Below are positions 30,995 through 43,198 of a DNA stretch of 64,000 nt, piece by piece. How positions within the stretch are numbered: the stretch's first letter is position 1; every line of letters starts with the position of its first letter. The stretch lies in the NCBI GenBank assembly GCA_031213475.1, contig JARUPZ010000021.1, forward strand, positions 8,209,925-8,273,924, in the 5' to 3' direction. Origin of the DNA: Nereocystis luetkeana. Lineage: Eukaryota; Sar; Phaeophyceae; Laminariales; Laminariaceae. The translations under genes and the position numbers were made by a program. The notes under the pieces are model-generated. The model was given only the letters and a program-made list of their open reading frames with translations, was not told where the DNA came from and searched no databases.

Positions 30995-33516
30995 GTTATT
31001 TTGGCCTAGAAGCTTCTGACTGACGGTGCCATTCAACTGGCGGCCAACCGAAGGTCGTTGGAACATCATTTGTGATGATGTTTCAGCATCCGTTTAACAC
31101 CCCTTCGATATATGCATAGGCCATGGGTCGCACTTGCAAAAGTTTCTGTTTATAGCCTGCGCTTGCTTGAACAATACCAGTAGATTTTTCTTGAGTGCGC
31201 ACCCCTACCTTGCTGTAGCATAGCATATATCGTAAACGACTACAAGCAAGGGTCGTCTTCCCCCTTTTTAGCGAAAGCTATACTCATCAAAGACAGGGGA
31301 TGTTAGATTTTCATCCCGAGGATGTTGAATTTTCCTCCCCGCATTCTCAACTGGTTGGCACGAACTTCCCTAAACTACGACACCATGGTAGACTGGTTGG
31401 ACCAAACTTTTATGGAAACGTTTTGAGCCGCCCTTTCTGGCGTATTTTTTTTCTTCTAGTTTTGAGGCTCCAGAAACGTATGCGTAAGAAACCAGGACCA
31501 TCTACCATGGTTTCCAATTTTCAACACTGGTTACACACGTCATTGGTTGGTCTTGTTTGCGCCAAAGGAAGCAAAGGTAATGGCCTCCGCGTCGCCGCGA
31601 GCGTGGTCTTGGTACCCAATCTCGAGTTGATTTTCGCCGGCGACGTCAAAGTGCCATTCCTGCTGCGGCGGCTGCTGGTGCTGCTGCTGCTGCTGCTGTG
31701 CTGTTGCTGCTGCTATCGCTTCCATGTGAGGGAGAAGTCGTCTTACACGAGCGCCGTAGTCCGTAGATACAGCTCGCCGTTGGTGTGATGCTTTTACGTT
31801 GGTGACGGATATACTCGGCAGATGGGCAGTAGTACTGCTGCTGTAGTGATGGTGCCCAAAATTTAGTATCTCTCAGTTCCAGGAACACCGAAGGCCGCTC
31901 ATGACTGGGCTCAGTTCCGAGAAGATTCGCTGGTTTTTGTCCCCCCCAGGAACTGAGACCTATAACTTGGATGGTGTTCTGTCCCGTAATTGTTGGCTAC
32001 TTTTGGGCTTCGGAGATCGCTGAAACCTCCAAAAATAGAGGCTCAAAATGTTTCCCATAATAATGGGTCTAAGGGTGGTGCACGTAGCATCCCTTGCCAG
32101 GTTTGCCTGCCGAGCAGGTTGCCGTTGCTCCTCACGTGTATCGGTTGCCTTAAGATAGAAGAAAGGCTGTTATCATCCACTAATCGGCCACGAAGAAGAT
32201 TGCCAGGTGAGGGCCATATTTGTTTCACCTGTCCGCTCCCTGCTTTTTCACTTGAGACGCGCCTCCTAAGGAATACAAGGACGTTCCCAATGCCTGAAAT
32301 CAGGTTATTCCCGGCCTTACCAAGGTCTTTGAGGCCGTACAAGTGATATGACACGTTTGTCTCTATCGTGGTAGATATTGCCTCCAAACACGTGAACAGG
32401 CGGGTATTGAACCGATCCGATTTGGCATAGTTTTACACTTTTTTTTTGTTCCCCGCTGCTCATCACACTTTCGCTTGTATATAGCTGCCCTGCGGAAGCG
32501 GGCTCGAACGAGTTGCCGAGAAGCCGGACCATTGGTTGTGTACGGTATGTCGACCCGACCTGATCGGGGTACTATTCGCTCGTACAAGTGCCCTCGGCAT
32601 GCTAAAAACAATCGTACTTGTTGAAATGCCCTTGCAACCGACCCCCCCGGTTGCAGGGGTGCAGGGTTCTAAATCGAAACTTCTTCCTACAGCCTCGACG
32701 ACACGTATCCGTATTTCGAGCCGAATGCTGCCGGGATGTCGATTCAATGGTGCCACCTACATCCCGAGCACAAATTGAAGGACGGGTGAAAGGCCCATGC
32801 TGCCCACCCTTGACCGACGAACGCAGTGTGCGAGCACTTTGTTGCTACCTTACGGCTCCTCTGAGCCAAACCACGGTGGACGAAGGAAGCTGATATGCAC
32901 ATCAGAGATATCAGACCCCCCTTCCAACCATGCCATGATCCAGATATTTCGGGGAAAGACTGATACTTGATGAATGTTTGCCGGATGGGAGCTGTATGCC
33001 AACTCGGACGCACACACCTGCTGGGCCGATCTGTGGATGATACCACCCTTGCACAACATGGCATAGCGGCAAGTTATCAGCTCCAGACGATCTAGATCAA
33101 AGCTTTTCCAACAAGTCTGGACCAATTATATGTCCCGCGCTCCCTCCGTAGATTGCCGTTACTTTTCCGACAGCTTCAGTCATCTTTTACAACGCCACTG
33201 CTTTCCCTTCCGCGCTGCCCGCTCTCGCTCGCTCTCGCGCAGCCGCACAGGCTGAGCAACTCCAATCAAGGTAGATTCCGTCGGTAGCACCACCCGTAGT
33301 CAACAGCGTAATCCTTCGGAGCCAGGGATCCTGGCGTGGGGGGGAGCGGGTTAGCAGCAGAGCGAGAGTCAACGGCGGCTGCACGAGGGCGATCCTTTTA
33401 TGGCGGCCACCACTTGTCGCATCGCATCGTCTGAGCGAGGTTAGACAAGGTAGAGGGCATCAGTACCTCCATCGTGACCTTCGATCAAGCGAAAACGAGG
33501 GAGTTGGTGCTCACAC

Positions 33517-33685
33517 ACACAGGTGGCCACGACGCCTTCCCTCGCACAATGTGGGCGTAAAATATATATATTTGCCGAGACATTAAACGATGTACAACAC
33601 CCACAAGGAGTTGGCCGCCTCCCAGTTCGTCACGGTTATGGTGTCCTACATTGTTCGTCTCTCCAAGAGGATGTTTTTACGGCCG
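33517..33685. repeat. Dispersed repeat D copy 2
   Basis: Same block order as 25383-25548: CACAGGTGGCC, GCACAATGTGGGCGTAAAA, CAACACxC, TCTCxxxGAGGAT. Confidence 0.6.
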
Positions 33686-33783
33686 AATTGTGCAGGGCGG
33701 GGGTCCTGGCTCCCCGTGTGTCGAGTCACGTTCAGAGGAGGGGTAGGGGAAGCCAGCAGCTAATCGAGAGTGCTTTATTATAG

Positions 33784-33880
33784 TTTTTGGAATTCCACCT
33801 CTTTGGCGCTAGATTGACGGAAACGGCCCAGCGGCGCCATCGGGCATACGTGGCGGAGTACGAGGAAAGAGAAGCATCAC
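33784..33880 (+). CDS. Exon-like fragment, unknown
   Basis: After tattatag the frame reads LEFHLFGARLTETAQRRHRA, then YVAEYEEREASP, to a donor CCGAG|GTGGGG. A helical, charged composition. No neighbour exon was found, so it may be a relic or chance. Confidence 0.2.
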
Positions 33881-34400
33881 CGAGGTGGGGAGGGGAAGCA
33901 ACTTCACAAGGACTGTTTGTTCTATTGCACGGCCAAGTTCGCGCCATGTTTACAAAGTGGCACTCTCGTGCGACACCGGCATGCGTGCGCGGTGGAAAAC
34001 GGGGATAGCGGGGTGACGTAGACTGACACGTGCCCCCCGCTTTGCAGCGTAACACATGGGGTTTCCAACGTAGGCGGTGTTTGAGCGCAGGGGGCGGGGG
34101 GGGGGGGGGCAACGTGCATGCAGCAGACCGGACATATTCGCCGATCCTGCTGCCGTGGAACGCTTCCACGAAGTAGTGCTTTAGGAGGGGCAAAAACGTT
34201 CGGAGAGGGGCGCCCTGCGCATAGAGAGCGAGGGGTTTTATCACAGATCAAGGCGTTTGTTTCGTGGTGAGTGTCTGAGTTCTTGTGTCCCGCCCTCACA
34301 GAGTGCGAACGTGGGTCTGGTGGAGAGGTGGAACGCCACCCGGTAGTTTCTTTTGTGGCATCGCGAATTTGGATGCTGCAGGTAGTTGAGTGTGGCATAC

Positions 34401-34511
34401 TATTATTGCGGGGGACCACAATAAATATCACCAAATATTGTTAGTAAAAATAACGAAATATGTAGGGTTTTTGTGTGTACCTTAGGTTCTACTTACTATC
34501 GTCCCCCATAC
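34401..34511. mobile_element. Family B element, copy 4 (diverged)
   Basis: Ends TATTATTGCGGGGGACCA and ATCGTCCCCCATA with the shared interior GTTAGTAAAAATA. Confidence 0.65.
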
Positions 34512-36118
34512 TACTAGTGTCTCAATGTAGATGGTGCAATGGGGTTGATTTATTTTGTCTCCAATGAACAAATAAATGGTGCTCAAGGGTCCGTCGTCAC
34601 AGTACTCCCCCGTAGAGGACGTGATGATGCCCGGCCTTCTGCTCGAGTGCAGATGGTGACGTATTATTAAGGGTATTGTGTGCATGGCAGGTCTTCGCTG
34701 CAACAGGCGAACGGCGCTCGCCCTGCTGCATGCTGTGCCGTAGAGACATACTACGTGAGAATCATTCGCCTCGTAGTTGAAGCACAGCGCCCGCGACACC
34801 GAAGTTGGCGACACACGAGATTGTGTGGGGGGCAAATCTTCGCTGTACTAAGGCAGGAGCACAGCGCTCGCGCGCGGAGATGTTCGCGCACAACATACCA
34901 ATCTGCCCCTACAGACGAGGACCGCTTGCATTAAAAGATACCTGGAAACATACGCATCATTCTTAAATTTCGGAACCGAGTGAGGTACTGCTGTGTCACG
35001 GTTGACGCTGAAATACCGGTAGCACGGCGCTCGCGCTGCATACGGTTGACGAATAGAAGGCCACGTGGACTAGAGAAACTGTTCAGTATGCACGTACAGC
35101 AGTAGAGCGCAAGCTTTTTATCGGATACGCGCGGCAGCGCCACACGACGGTGTCGGCACGGGGTGCGCTTGATAGACCCGCAGTACGTTAAGACCGCTCT
35201 GTCCGTAAACATAGAGATATGTTTCGAGTGTGACATGATCGAAGAAACTTTGCTCGAAATTTCCGGACAGTGGTGGCTTCCTTTTTGAGGCATACGGTCA
35301 GGCGCTGCCAGCGGGGGGGGGGGGGGGGGGGAGGGGTTGTCGTCTGACCGGTGTTGCATCTGCGCGCGCCCAAAGCTTCGGCAGCAGAAGCATACCGAGT
35401 GACGTGCTGAACTCGGGAGCATGGGGTCTCGTAGATTGGCTTTTCGTACACATTGCGCAATGGTATGCCATAGGAAAGGGTGGCATTGCCTGCAAATTTT
35501 GGCCTCCTCTTTCCTAAACCCTTCGAGAGCACGGGACGAGCAGTAAAAAGAAGACGGGGGTCACAGACAATTTTCTGGGGGAGGATTTCTCCAGAACCCT
35601 TTTCCAGTCCTTGAAAAAATAAAACGGCGGCCGTCACCGTGTTTGGAGGATACACTTGCTTGGAGTTGAACTGACTACTCCTGCAGCACGAGTTAAAAAA
35701 GGGTTTGACTTCGCTTGCAGCCGTCATTTCGGGGATAAAGGCGCTTGGAATTGAGGACGTCATTGTTGCAGCAGTAGTGGAAAGGTTGAGGCAGCCATCG
35801 TGGTGCTGCCTGAGGGGCTTACTGTAGTTTTGGTAGGCTGGGTTTAAGTTATAGACCCCGGTTGGGGGCATGTAGGGTTCGGGGTTGTGTAAGGAGTCAC
35901 AGACAATTAAGTACTAGAGGAAGGCTAGGTGTGATAGCAGACCTACGCACTAGCAAAGAACACACCCATATGGCATATCAGGGTATGACCTATGGCGGAT
36001 ATGGTCAACGAACTGTATCGAGCTTTTTTTGTCTTGCCCCACTCATCCGGCGAGGTTGTTGTCGACGTGGCCAACAACCCGACCGAACAACGGCTGTAGA
36101 AAATACATTTTGGGTGTA

Positions 36119-36735
36119 GGTAAGACTAAGGCGTGGCGCGCATTCACCCATGGTTCGTGTGTACCAAACTGTTCACCATGGTTGGTGTGATAGCGCACAC
36201 GTGGTTGGCGAGGGTGTCAAGCGCGCCTGTTTTGGTCCAGTCGCCGGGTGAGTTACGTTAGTTTTCAACGTCGTCTCGAGGCGGCCATCATCTAGGAACA
36301 TTGTTAAGTGCCTTAGGTGTAAGTAAAGCAAGGATAAGGTGCCGGGCGCTCACCATGGTGACAGGAGTATGTATAACACACACGACCGTTTTGTCCAATT
36401 ATCTGGCAAGTGTTTCCCCCGATTTTTCCCCAAGCCGACCATCAACAAAAACCACTGGTGTTTACTAACTCAGCTGCATGTAAGGGCAAGGTCGCATGCA
36501 TTCACCCATGGTTGGTATGTCACATTTCACCGTTTGCGATCTGGTCAGTGACAGGTACAACGGCACACGCACATGCTTGGCGAGGGTACCCGGCAGTTTT
36601 GTGGCGTCCAATCATCGGGCGTGTTAGAGAAGTTAAGGATGATGTCCCAAGCTGACCACCAACCCGCAGCAACGGCAAGCATTTTAGGTGCAAGTAAGGG
36701 CAATGTGTCGCGGGCTCTCCATTGTTGGCTTGCCC
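36119..36735. repeat. Four degenerate tandem units of 160-210 bp
   Basis: GTAAGTAAGGGCAAGG-like starts followed by a GTCGCG/CATTCACCCATGGTTGG-like block, at about 36119, 36321, 36479 and 36691. Confidence 0.65.
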
Positions 36736-39507
36736 CGAACCGTTCGTCATAGGGTTGGTACAGTAGTGTGTTTCTCGGCAGTCGAGCACAAGGTATTACC
36801 AATGAGCAATGGAGTAATCAGGAAAAGAGATACGCGACTGGTCTATCTGAAACCGGTTGTTGCTGTGACAGCGTCATGCTGTGCAGTAATCAAGCACAGA
36901 GTATCTTAAGCACGTATCTATCTAAACGAGAACGTAGATAGGTCCGGAGTATGAGTGGGGTGGAAGTAGATAGGGGAAGCGGACCCAGACATCACTGCAC
37001 CCATATGCTGTACTTGTACTGGTTGTGCGTGCTCGTTGGAACGCATTAGAAGTACTTCTTGGGCGGGTCGTTACTTTCGACTTTAGCAGATGCTCCACAC
37101 ATGTTTTGCTTTCGAGTGTGCGCTGCAGGTATCCTGAAAATATGTATGGTACGGGAATGTGTTATCCTGGACGCTACCACTCAGTCCCGAACTTTAAGTA
37201 CCATCTCTATATTTATTGTTTATACAGACGTGCCTTGTTCCAGCTAATTCGGGACAAAGTAGTATGGTACGAAGGGGAGTGCCTGGAGATCAACGTTACA
37301 AAGCCTGCTAGAACCAAAAAATGTAAAGAACCTTGGCCGATCGCGGGGCGGTCGGGCAAACCACAGAACTTAGGAGCTTACGAGACGAGGCACGTACCAC
37401 GGTTGGATGTAGTGGCGAATGCACGCTACTAGGGATGTTGCGAGTTAACGTAGAGACTCTTTTTTTTTTTGCCCTCGGGCGCTCCACTAGGCCTGCGGGA
37501 TCCCATGACGCCTCGCGAGATCCCCGACCGAGTTCCAGGACCCCCGGTCGCCCCGTGGGAACCCCGAGCGCCTTGAGGGAACCCCGGAAGTTTTGCGGGG
37601 TTACCACGGTGTCTTGCTTAGGTTTTTTCGGGTATGCCGAGTGATATTCAATACGAAAGTCGCGTTTTCATCTCCAATACTGGTAACTACCACAGCGATC
37701 ATCCTGGATGCACCCACATCTCTTGCGGGCTTCCGCTCCCGGTGTGCTGTAGTCCCTCGTGGTGAGGCCCAGCCCGTTGGTGGGGTGGGAACCCAGTGCA
37801 TGGACGGCACGTATTTACCAATCGCTCGTATCGGCATCGACGGCTGGTTTAGATGGCTTCCAGTCTTTTTGCGCCGTAGCATGCCCTCTAATCCTCTCCA
37901 TGTATCACAAAATGTAAGCCCGCATACAAACGTCTACAACCACGTAGCACACACATTCCGATCCCACCCCAGAGGCGACCGCTTGGCTCTTGCTGCTAGA
38001 AGCGAAGGGCCTGCGCTTTATGCTACAACACACAACAAATAACTGTTTGCCCGGGTACACAAGAGGCACATGCAGCGCCCCAGAACAACAACGCCTCCCT
38101 TCTTTCCTCCCTTCCTTGCTTCCGTTCCTACACATATATGCCCTGGAATTTGTGTAATATATCCTCTTCCCCCCCCCCCCCCCCTCACTCTACTCCTTCG
38201 TTTCCTCCCAACAGCAACTCAGATCCGGGATCACGTACACGCGCTCCTCCCCCCTCCCCTCTGGGGTACGCAAGTTCATTTTTATCGCGACGAGATTGCG
38301 TTTTTCTTCGTTTCTCGTCGACCCGCTCGCGTCGAATTGTGCAAACTCACGCTTTTTGCAGGCACGTCCTGCATTTCTTGTTTTCATAAGAAAAAGTTCG
38401 CCTCGATAGGACTCGAAATCATGACCGTGACGCTACTGTATGTAGTATTAAATAATAATCACGAAGTCTAACTACTGTATCACCACCGGGGGCGCCACTG
38501 TTTTTTACTAATTGCCATGCGCCCACACACTCCTTCGGCTTTCTGTTGTGCCGTAACCCCCCTCCTCGTCTCGAAAGGGATACGTGGTCAATGACCAAGA
38601 CTTAGTGAATACGGCAAGCAAGAAGTGAGTACGCCCCCCCCCCCCCCCCCGTCCCCCATCAAGCCCGAAATCTTGTCTCCAGTCCGCAGAGAGAGGTTGG
38701 TGCCTCTGCTTCGTACGTACGTGTAATAATGCTGTCTACAGCAGTCCGCTTGCACGTATGCAGCAGGCGATTTACGGGGCAAAAGAAGCGCCCGACGTAC
38801 TGCACTACTTACAGATTATTCCCGGGCCGTGGAAGCTCAACCATGCTGCTGCGCTGCGACTGCACCTCACGGATGGCTGCTGCTGCTGCAGAAGAGGAGT
38901 GCAGTATATATAGCCCCGCCAATAAGAAAGTGCCCGATAAGAACATTATGCTCACCTTTTGGAGCACGCCAATGAAATTGAGTCAAGAAAAACGGGTCAG
39001 TGTTGGACTCTTCACCGTATCCTAGATAATAGCAGGCTGTTTAAAGATATAACTGTTTTTTTCTCTGCTTACTTTTTACCCCACGGCGGGTCGGTAAAGG
39101 GTAGGTTTGTCCGTAGACGAGGTTACGGCCTCCGCAAACGAAGTAACGGGCAAAGCAGGGTTTATTGGTAGAGAGACTGTGGCATGTCCGTATCGGGAAC
39201 TGGGATAGAGCAAGTTTGGTTGGAAGGGAAGGCCTCGGACGCAGTCCTTCCAAGCAAAGCACCGAGCGTAGGTCAGCATCCCCACGCCGGGCACGAGCAA
39301 GCACGAGGTCCTGTGACGAGCGCGGGCAGACGTGAGGTAATCGCTGGTTTGTCGATCCAAGCCAGGAATTAGTACCTTATATTCCGCCGCCCCACCCCCC
39401 CTATTTTTTCTTTCGAAGGGGGGGGGGGGGGGGGGCACGAGTAGCCGGGGGTATGGAGGAAATGTCTTTCCTTCCGCTAGGGATTACTTTAGTTAGATTG
39501 GAGGAGT

Positions 39508-39528
39508 CGAATGGTACCGTACCATTCG
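39508..39528. repeat. 21-bp palindrome
   Basis: CGAATGGTAC, C, GTACCATTCG: 10-bp perfect arms around one base, in otherwise empty sequence. Confidence 0.8.
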
Positions 39529-39816
39529 GAGGCTTGGTCATCCGAGACAACTGTAGGCCGTACTAGTTAGGAACCCGGCCGGTATCATAGGAGGGAGAGA
39601 GACGTAAAATTAGGGTGGTCGAGATACCCAGGGTATTGCAGGAAGCTGCGATACAGGTATCTGGCCGAGGGGAGGAATCTCTCTCTCTCTCCCACGACTC
39701 AGGAAACGATAATGATAATGCAATTCGAAAGATATACAATAAAAAACAAGCTTGAGCTCACCACACTACCACGTTCAGATTACTATTAATAGGTGTTTCT
39801 TGTTGGCGGGTACCAC

Positions 39817-39925
39817 TATTACGGGGGACCATAGTTAATAGGACCAAATATTGTTAGTGAAAATGGTTAAATATATAGGTTTTTATGTATGCCATAGGTC
39901 CTATTAACTATGGCCCCCCGTAATA
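39817..39925. mobile_element. Family B element, copy 5
   Basis: TATTACGGGGGACCATAG to CTATGGCCCCCCGTAATA; interior GTTAGTGAAAATGG. Confidence 0.8.
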
Positions 39926-40531
39926 CAGTACGTACCGTATACATACCAGGCAGGTGGATTGATCAAAAATAAAAACGAAAAGCTGGAAGAATCGATCGAA
40001 CGCGAGCTTTTTCGAGCTGACTTTCTCCGAAGCAAGGCAGGCAACGAAGGCGGTGGCTTTGGTAAGATTGGTAAGGTTGCATAGACGCATCGCTCGGCGT
40101 ATTCAGTACGCCCTTCCTGTTGTGGGTAAATAAAGTCGGATAGGCGCCGACCAAGACAACAACGTCATGACGTATGTATGTGGAGAACTGATTTGGGGAA
40201 TAATTTCAGGATCTTGACCTTGTTTGCGGCGGGTCGTCCCAACCGACACGCTCCCACTTGGACGCATGATGAGCGCAAGCATGTATGTGTTATAAATTTT
40301 GAATTAGGTCGGCTGTGCGTTCTCGAGTGATGAAATAGTTGATACTCAATATATATGTTGTAACAGTAGTAGTAGTATCTACAGCTAAACAGTTATCCTC
40401 TCCGCTGCCTAAGCCCAGTGCTTCGACGCTATGATCGCAGTTCACCCTCGTCTGGGTCATCAGCTTGCCTCCAAAGTCAGTCAAATATCAAAGCTGCTCG
40501 ATCACAAAGGAGAAGGTCCAGGGGATACATG

Positions 40532-40650
40532 ATACGGGGACCACAATAAATATCACCAAAAAATAAGTATTGTTAGTAAAAATAGTGAAATATAAAGATT
40601 TTAGTGCGTACCGTAAGTCCTACCAGGGTATTTAATATGGTCCCCTGTAC
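40532..40650. mobile_element. Family B element, copy 6 (diverged)
   Basis: ATACGGGGACCACAATAAAT to ATATGGTCCCCTGTA; interior contains an extra AAAATAAG. Confidence 0.6.
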
Positions 40651-41159
40651 TAGTAAAAATAATCGTATACTCGTACGAGAATGTTTTCTTTCAACACAAG
40701 ACATGACATACACTCGTATCTATAATGCGAACTCCATGAACAAATTAATGTAACGTTTCTTCGATTTTCATTTTTAGGCTTTTTGCTATTTTTTATTTTT
40801 GGATCGTTGTGTCCCCATTTGTGCCGGTTCGCCAGTTCGATCTTCTTGTCGTGCGACTTGCGACCCATACACACGCATATACGCGCACGCGACCACGAAC
40901 CATCCATCCCCGGATGAAGGAATAAAGTTAACCGTGACCTTGTTGCCTTGGCAACGCCTGGAACCGACTGCCACCAAATTGCGACGAAAAGGTGTGTAAC
41001 ATGGTTTCGCCGCGAGGTATCCGACATTCCTCTTTGGTGCTGGTTGGCAATACCAGGTACTGCGCAGCAGTACCGTAGTTCAAATCGGGTCTGCTCTACC
41101 CTTGTGTATTGCCGTACTACACGGTACAACGATCGTTGTAAACGCGGTGTGTACCAGGT

Positions 41160-41168
41160 ACAAGTACT

Positions 41169-41205
<37 letters not shown>

Positions 41206-41214
41206 TGCCGCTGC

Positions 41215-41236
<22 letters not shown>
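41160..41236. repeat. Compound GCC/GCT trinucleotide microsatellite
   Basis: A pure (CGC)n run turning into (TGC)n and then (TG)n. Confidence 0.95.
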
Positions 41237-41247
<11 letters not shown>

Positions 41248-42639
41248 GCTCTAGAAAACGTGCAGAACACACACAACAACCTTTTCTTACATCTGACAAG
41301 TCACGTTCTACAGTTGAGCTTTTCTTAAATCTGACATGTCACGTCCTACGGTTGAGTAGATCATTTCGATTATTCCCTTCGGGTCGATATATATGGTGTG
41401 CAAGGTTTGTAGCATACGCACTGCAGAAGGAAAGGCTCGACCCACACACTATGTGCTACTACTGCAGACCATCACCCGGCAACATGAGCCAGTGATATCT
41501 TGACTCTCAGTGGCAACCGACTATCTGTTTGGTCCGCGAACACTTACCGGTACCTGGTATTATGTATGGTAGTCCTTCGGTACGCCGGTATCGCGACGCG
41601 CAACATGGCACGTGCATGTATGGGCAACCTGACGAACTATCAAAGGTCTGGGGCGATCGGGTACGCCGCATGATGAGTACTGTAGCATCATATGACTGCT
41701 GCTTGGGTGTCGTGCAGATCCTTGAGCTGCAATTCGGATATTTCATTTCTCATCCCCTAACCCCTGCGGAACGAGGACCAGATAATACCCGGGCTGCGTG
41801 ATGTGGCTGTTGCGGCGGTGGCCACTGTAGTTTCCGTCACTCCTGTTCTCCTCCAACATCAGCCCCAAATAACTTCCAGACGGCATTGCCGCAGCAGTTT
41901 GCAGTCGATTCAGGCCTGTTTCCTCGAGTTATGCCGTTAACCTTTGTAATAATGCTCAACCTTGGTGAGTGCCATGTGTTGGGTCTCGGCACCACAGCCA
42001 GCGTCGCTATAATCGCCACCTAGCCCGTGAAACTTGAAACACTTGCCCAGTCACGCGAATAGTACTATTGAGATACCTGTCAGTTCCTGCGCCCGTTCCT
42101 GTTCCCGTTGTGGAGGTAGTGTTGCTGTTTGTTGCTGTTGCTGTTGGCGTTGTTGTCGTAGGTATACCGGTGCTACGGTTGCTACGCTTTCGCTGCGCCA
42201 TTTATTCTCGATTCTCGGGACGTTTACCGATCATACCGGCGCTTTCGACCGCCGTGCGGTGAACCACGGCATACCACTGCCCCGCATAAGAATGCAACTC
42301 ACAGACGTCAACCTGGAACAAATGAAACAAGTAACGAAGCCTTCAGCCTAGTCACTGCCAAAGGCGGTAAGGAAGCTGCCCCCTTCGGGTGGCTGGCCCC
42401 CAGGGGCAAAGGCACCATGGCATCACACCGACACCAGTAGGAAACACGTCTTCTTGTCGACCGAAGTAAAATGGGGAAGTGTGGTTTCGCGCGCGGCCAT
42501 AATATGAAGGTCAGCCTAAGCCCGATTTCAGGTTTCTTGCGAGAGGGTACATTATTAGCTGTATAACCCGGCCGTACAGCTGCAATATATTGCCTACGCC
42601 TGGTACAATGCATTTTGTCGACCAGGAAATACTGATGCC

Positions 42640-43198
42640 ATGAGTTCTCCTGTGTGGGCTATCACGGGCTTCAAGCGCGAAAAGTTCGACATCACATCCA
42701 AAGAGAGAGTGCTACCGGACGGGATCACCGGGCGGCTTAACGAACCCACCAAGACGATCATGCACGGCGTAGCTTTCGTTGGAAGCGACAAATCCCTAGG
42801 GTACGCCTATCTAAAAGCCTCTCTGCAGAGGATGGAAGATTTCGAGAACATGCCGCTGTCCGAACGAGGCATCGGCGCGGTATGCGGCGGGTTCATTTCG
42901 TCCACAGGTGTGACGTCTGCGGGGCTTCTGTCCACGGGACACTTCACAAACGAGCAGGAGTGGGGTGCCATAGATACCACCAAAGCGCGATACTTGTGCG
43001 GCTTCTACAATTCCCGACTTACAAAGTACAACCGCGTCATGGTCTGCTTCGACTTGTGGAACGTAGCGCCTGTCTCGGGCTTCTGGCGGAACGGAAAGGT
43101 CATGATTGGTCCCAATATCCAGTGCGACAAAACCGACTGGGGGGTCAACCTGAAGTCGAACCCAAACACCGGCAGCTACGCCATCGCTTTAGAGAAAG
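42640..43198 (+). CDS. Aerolysin-like gene exon 1
   Basis: 186 codons plus one base. Begins MSSPVWAITGFKREKF; contains the glycine-rich stretch IGAVCGGFISSTGVTSAGLL and several aromatic residues. This N-terminal domain is unrecognised and may be a binding domain. The 3' end is a textbook GC donor (AAAG|GCAAGT). Confidence 0.75.

Larger units (their letters stand above)
30768..42639. other. Intergenic tract, 11.9 kb
   Basis: Between the two + strand genes I see no complete gene. Contents: a CAGGGC-element remnant, a repeat D copy, an exon-like fragment (33784-33880), family B elements, a tandem repeat block (36119-36735), a 21-bp palindrome (39508-39528) and a trinucleotide block (41160-41236). 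Several open frames over 120 codons carry no recognisable domain. Confidence 0.5.

Noticed and set aside
33732..34434. Two overlapping 170-codon frames on the - strand
   Set aside because: They overlap in different frames and owe their length to a GC-rich stretch and a G-tract; they cannot both be real and neither shows a domain.
35188..35871. 227-codon open frame on the - strand
   Set aside because: Longest frame in the empty middle, but its composition is unstructured, its proline run comes from a G-tract, it overlaps other long frames, and no splice or domain evidence supports it.
40650..41279. 209-codon open frame on the - strand
   Set aside because: Its N-terminal part is the translated trinucleotide repeat; the rest has no protein-like pattern.
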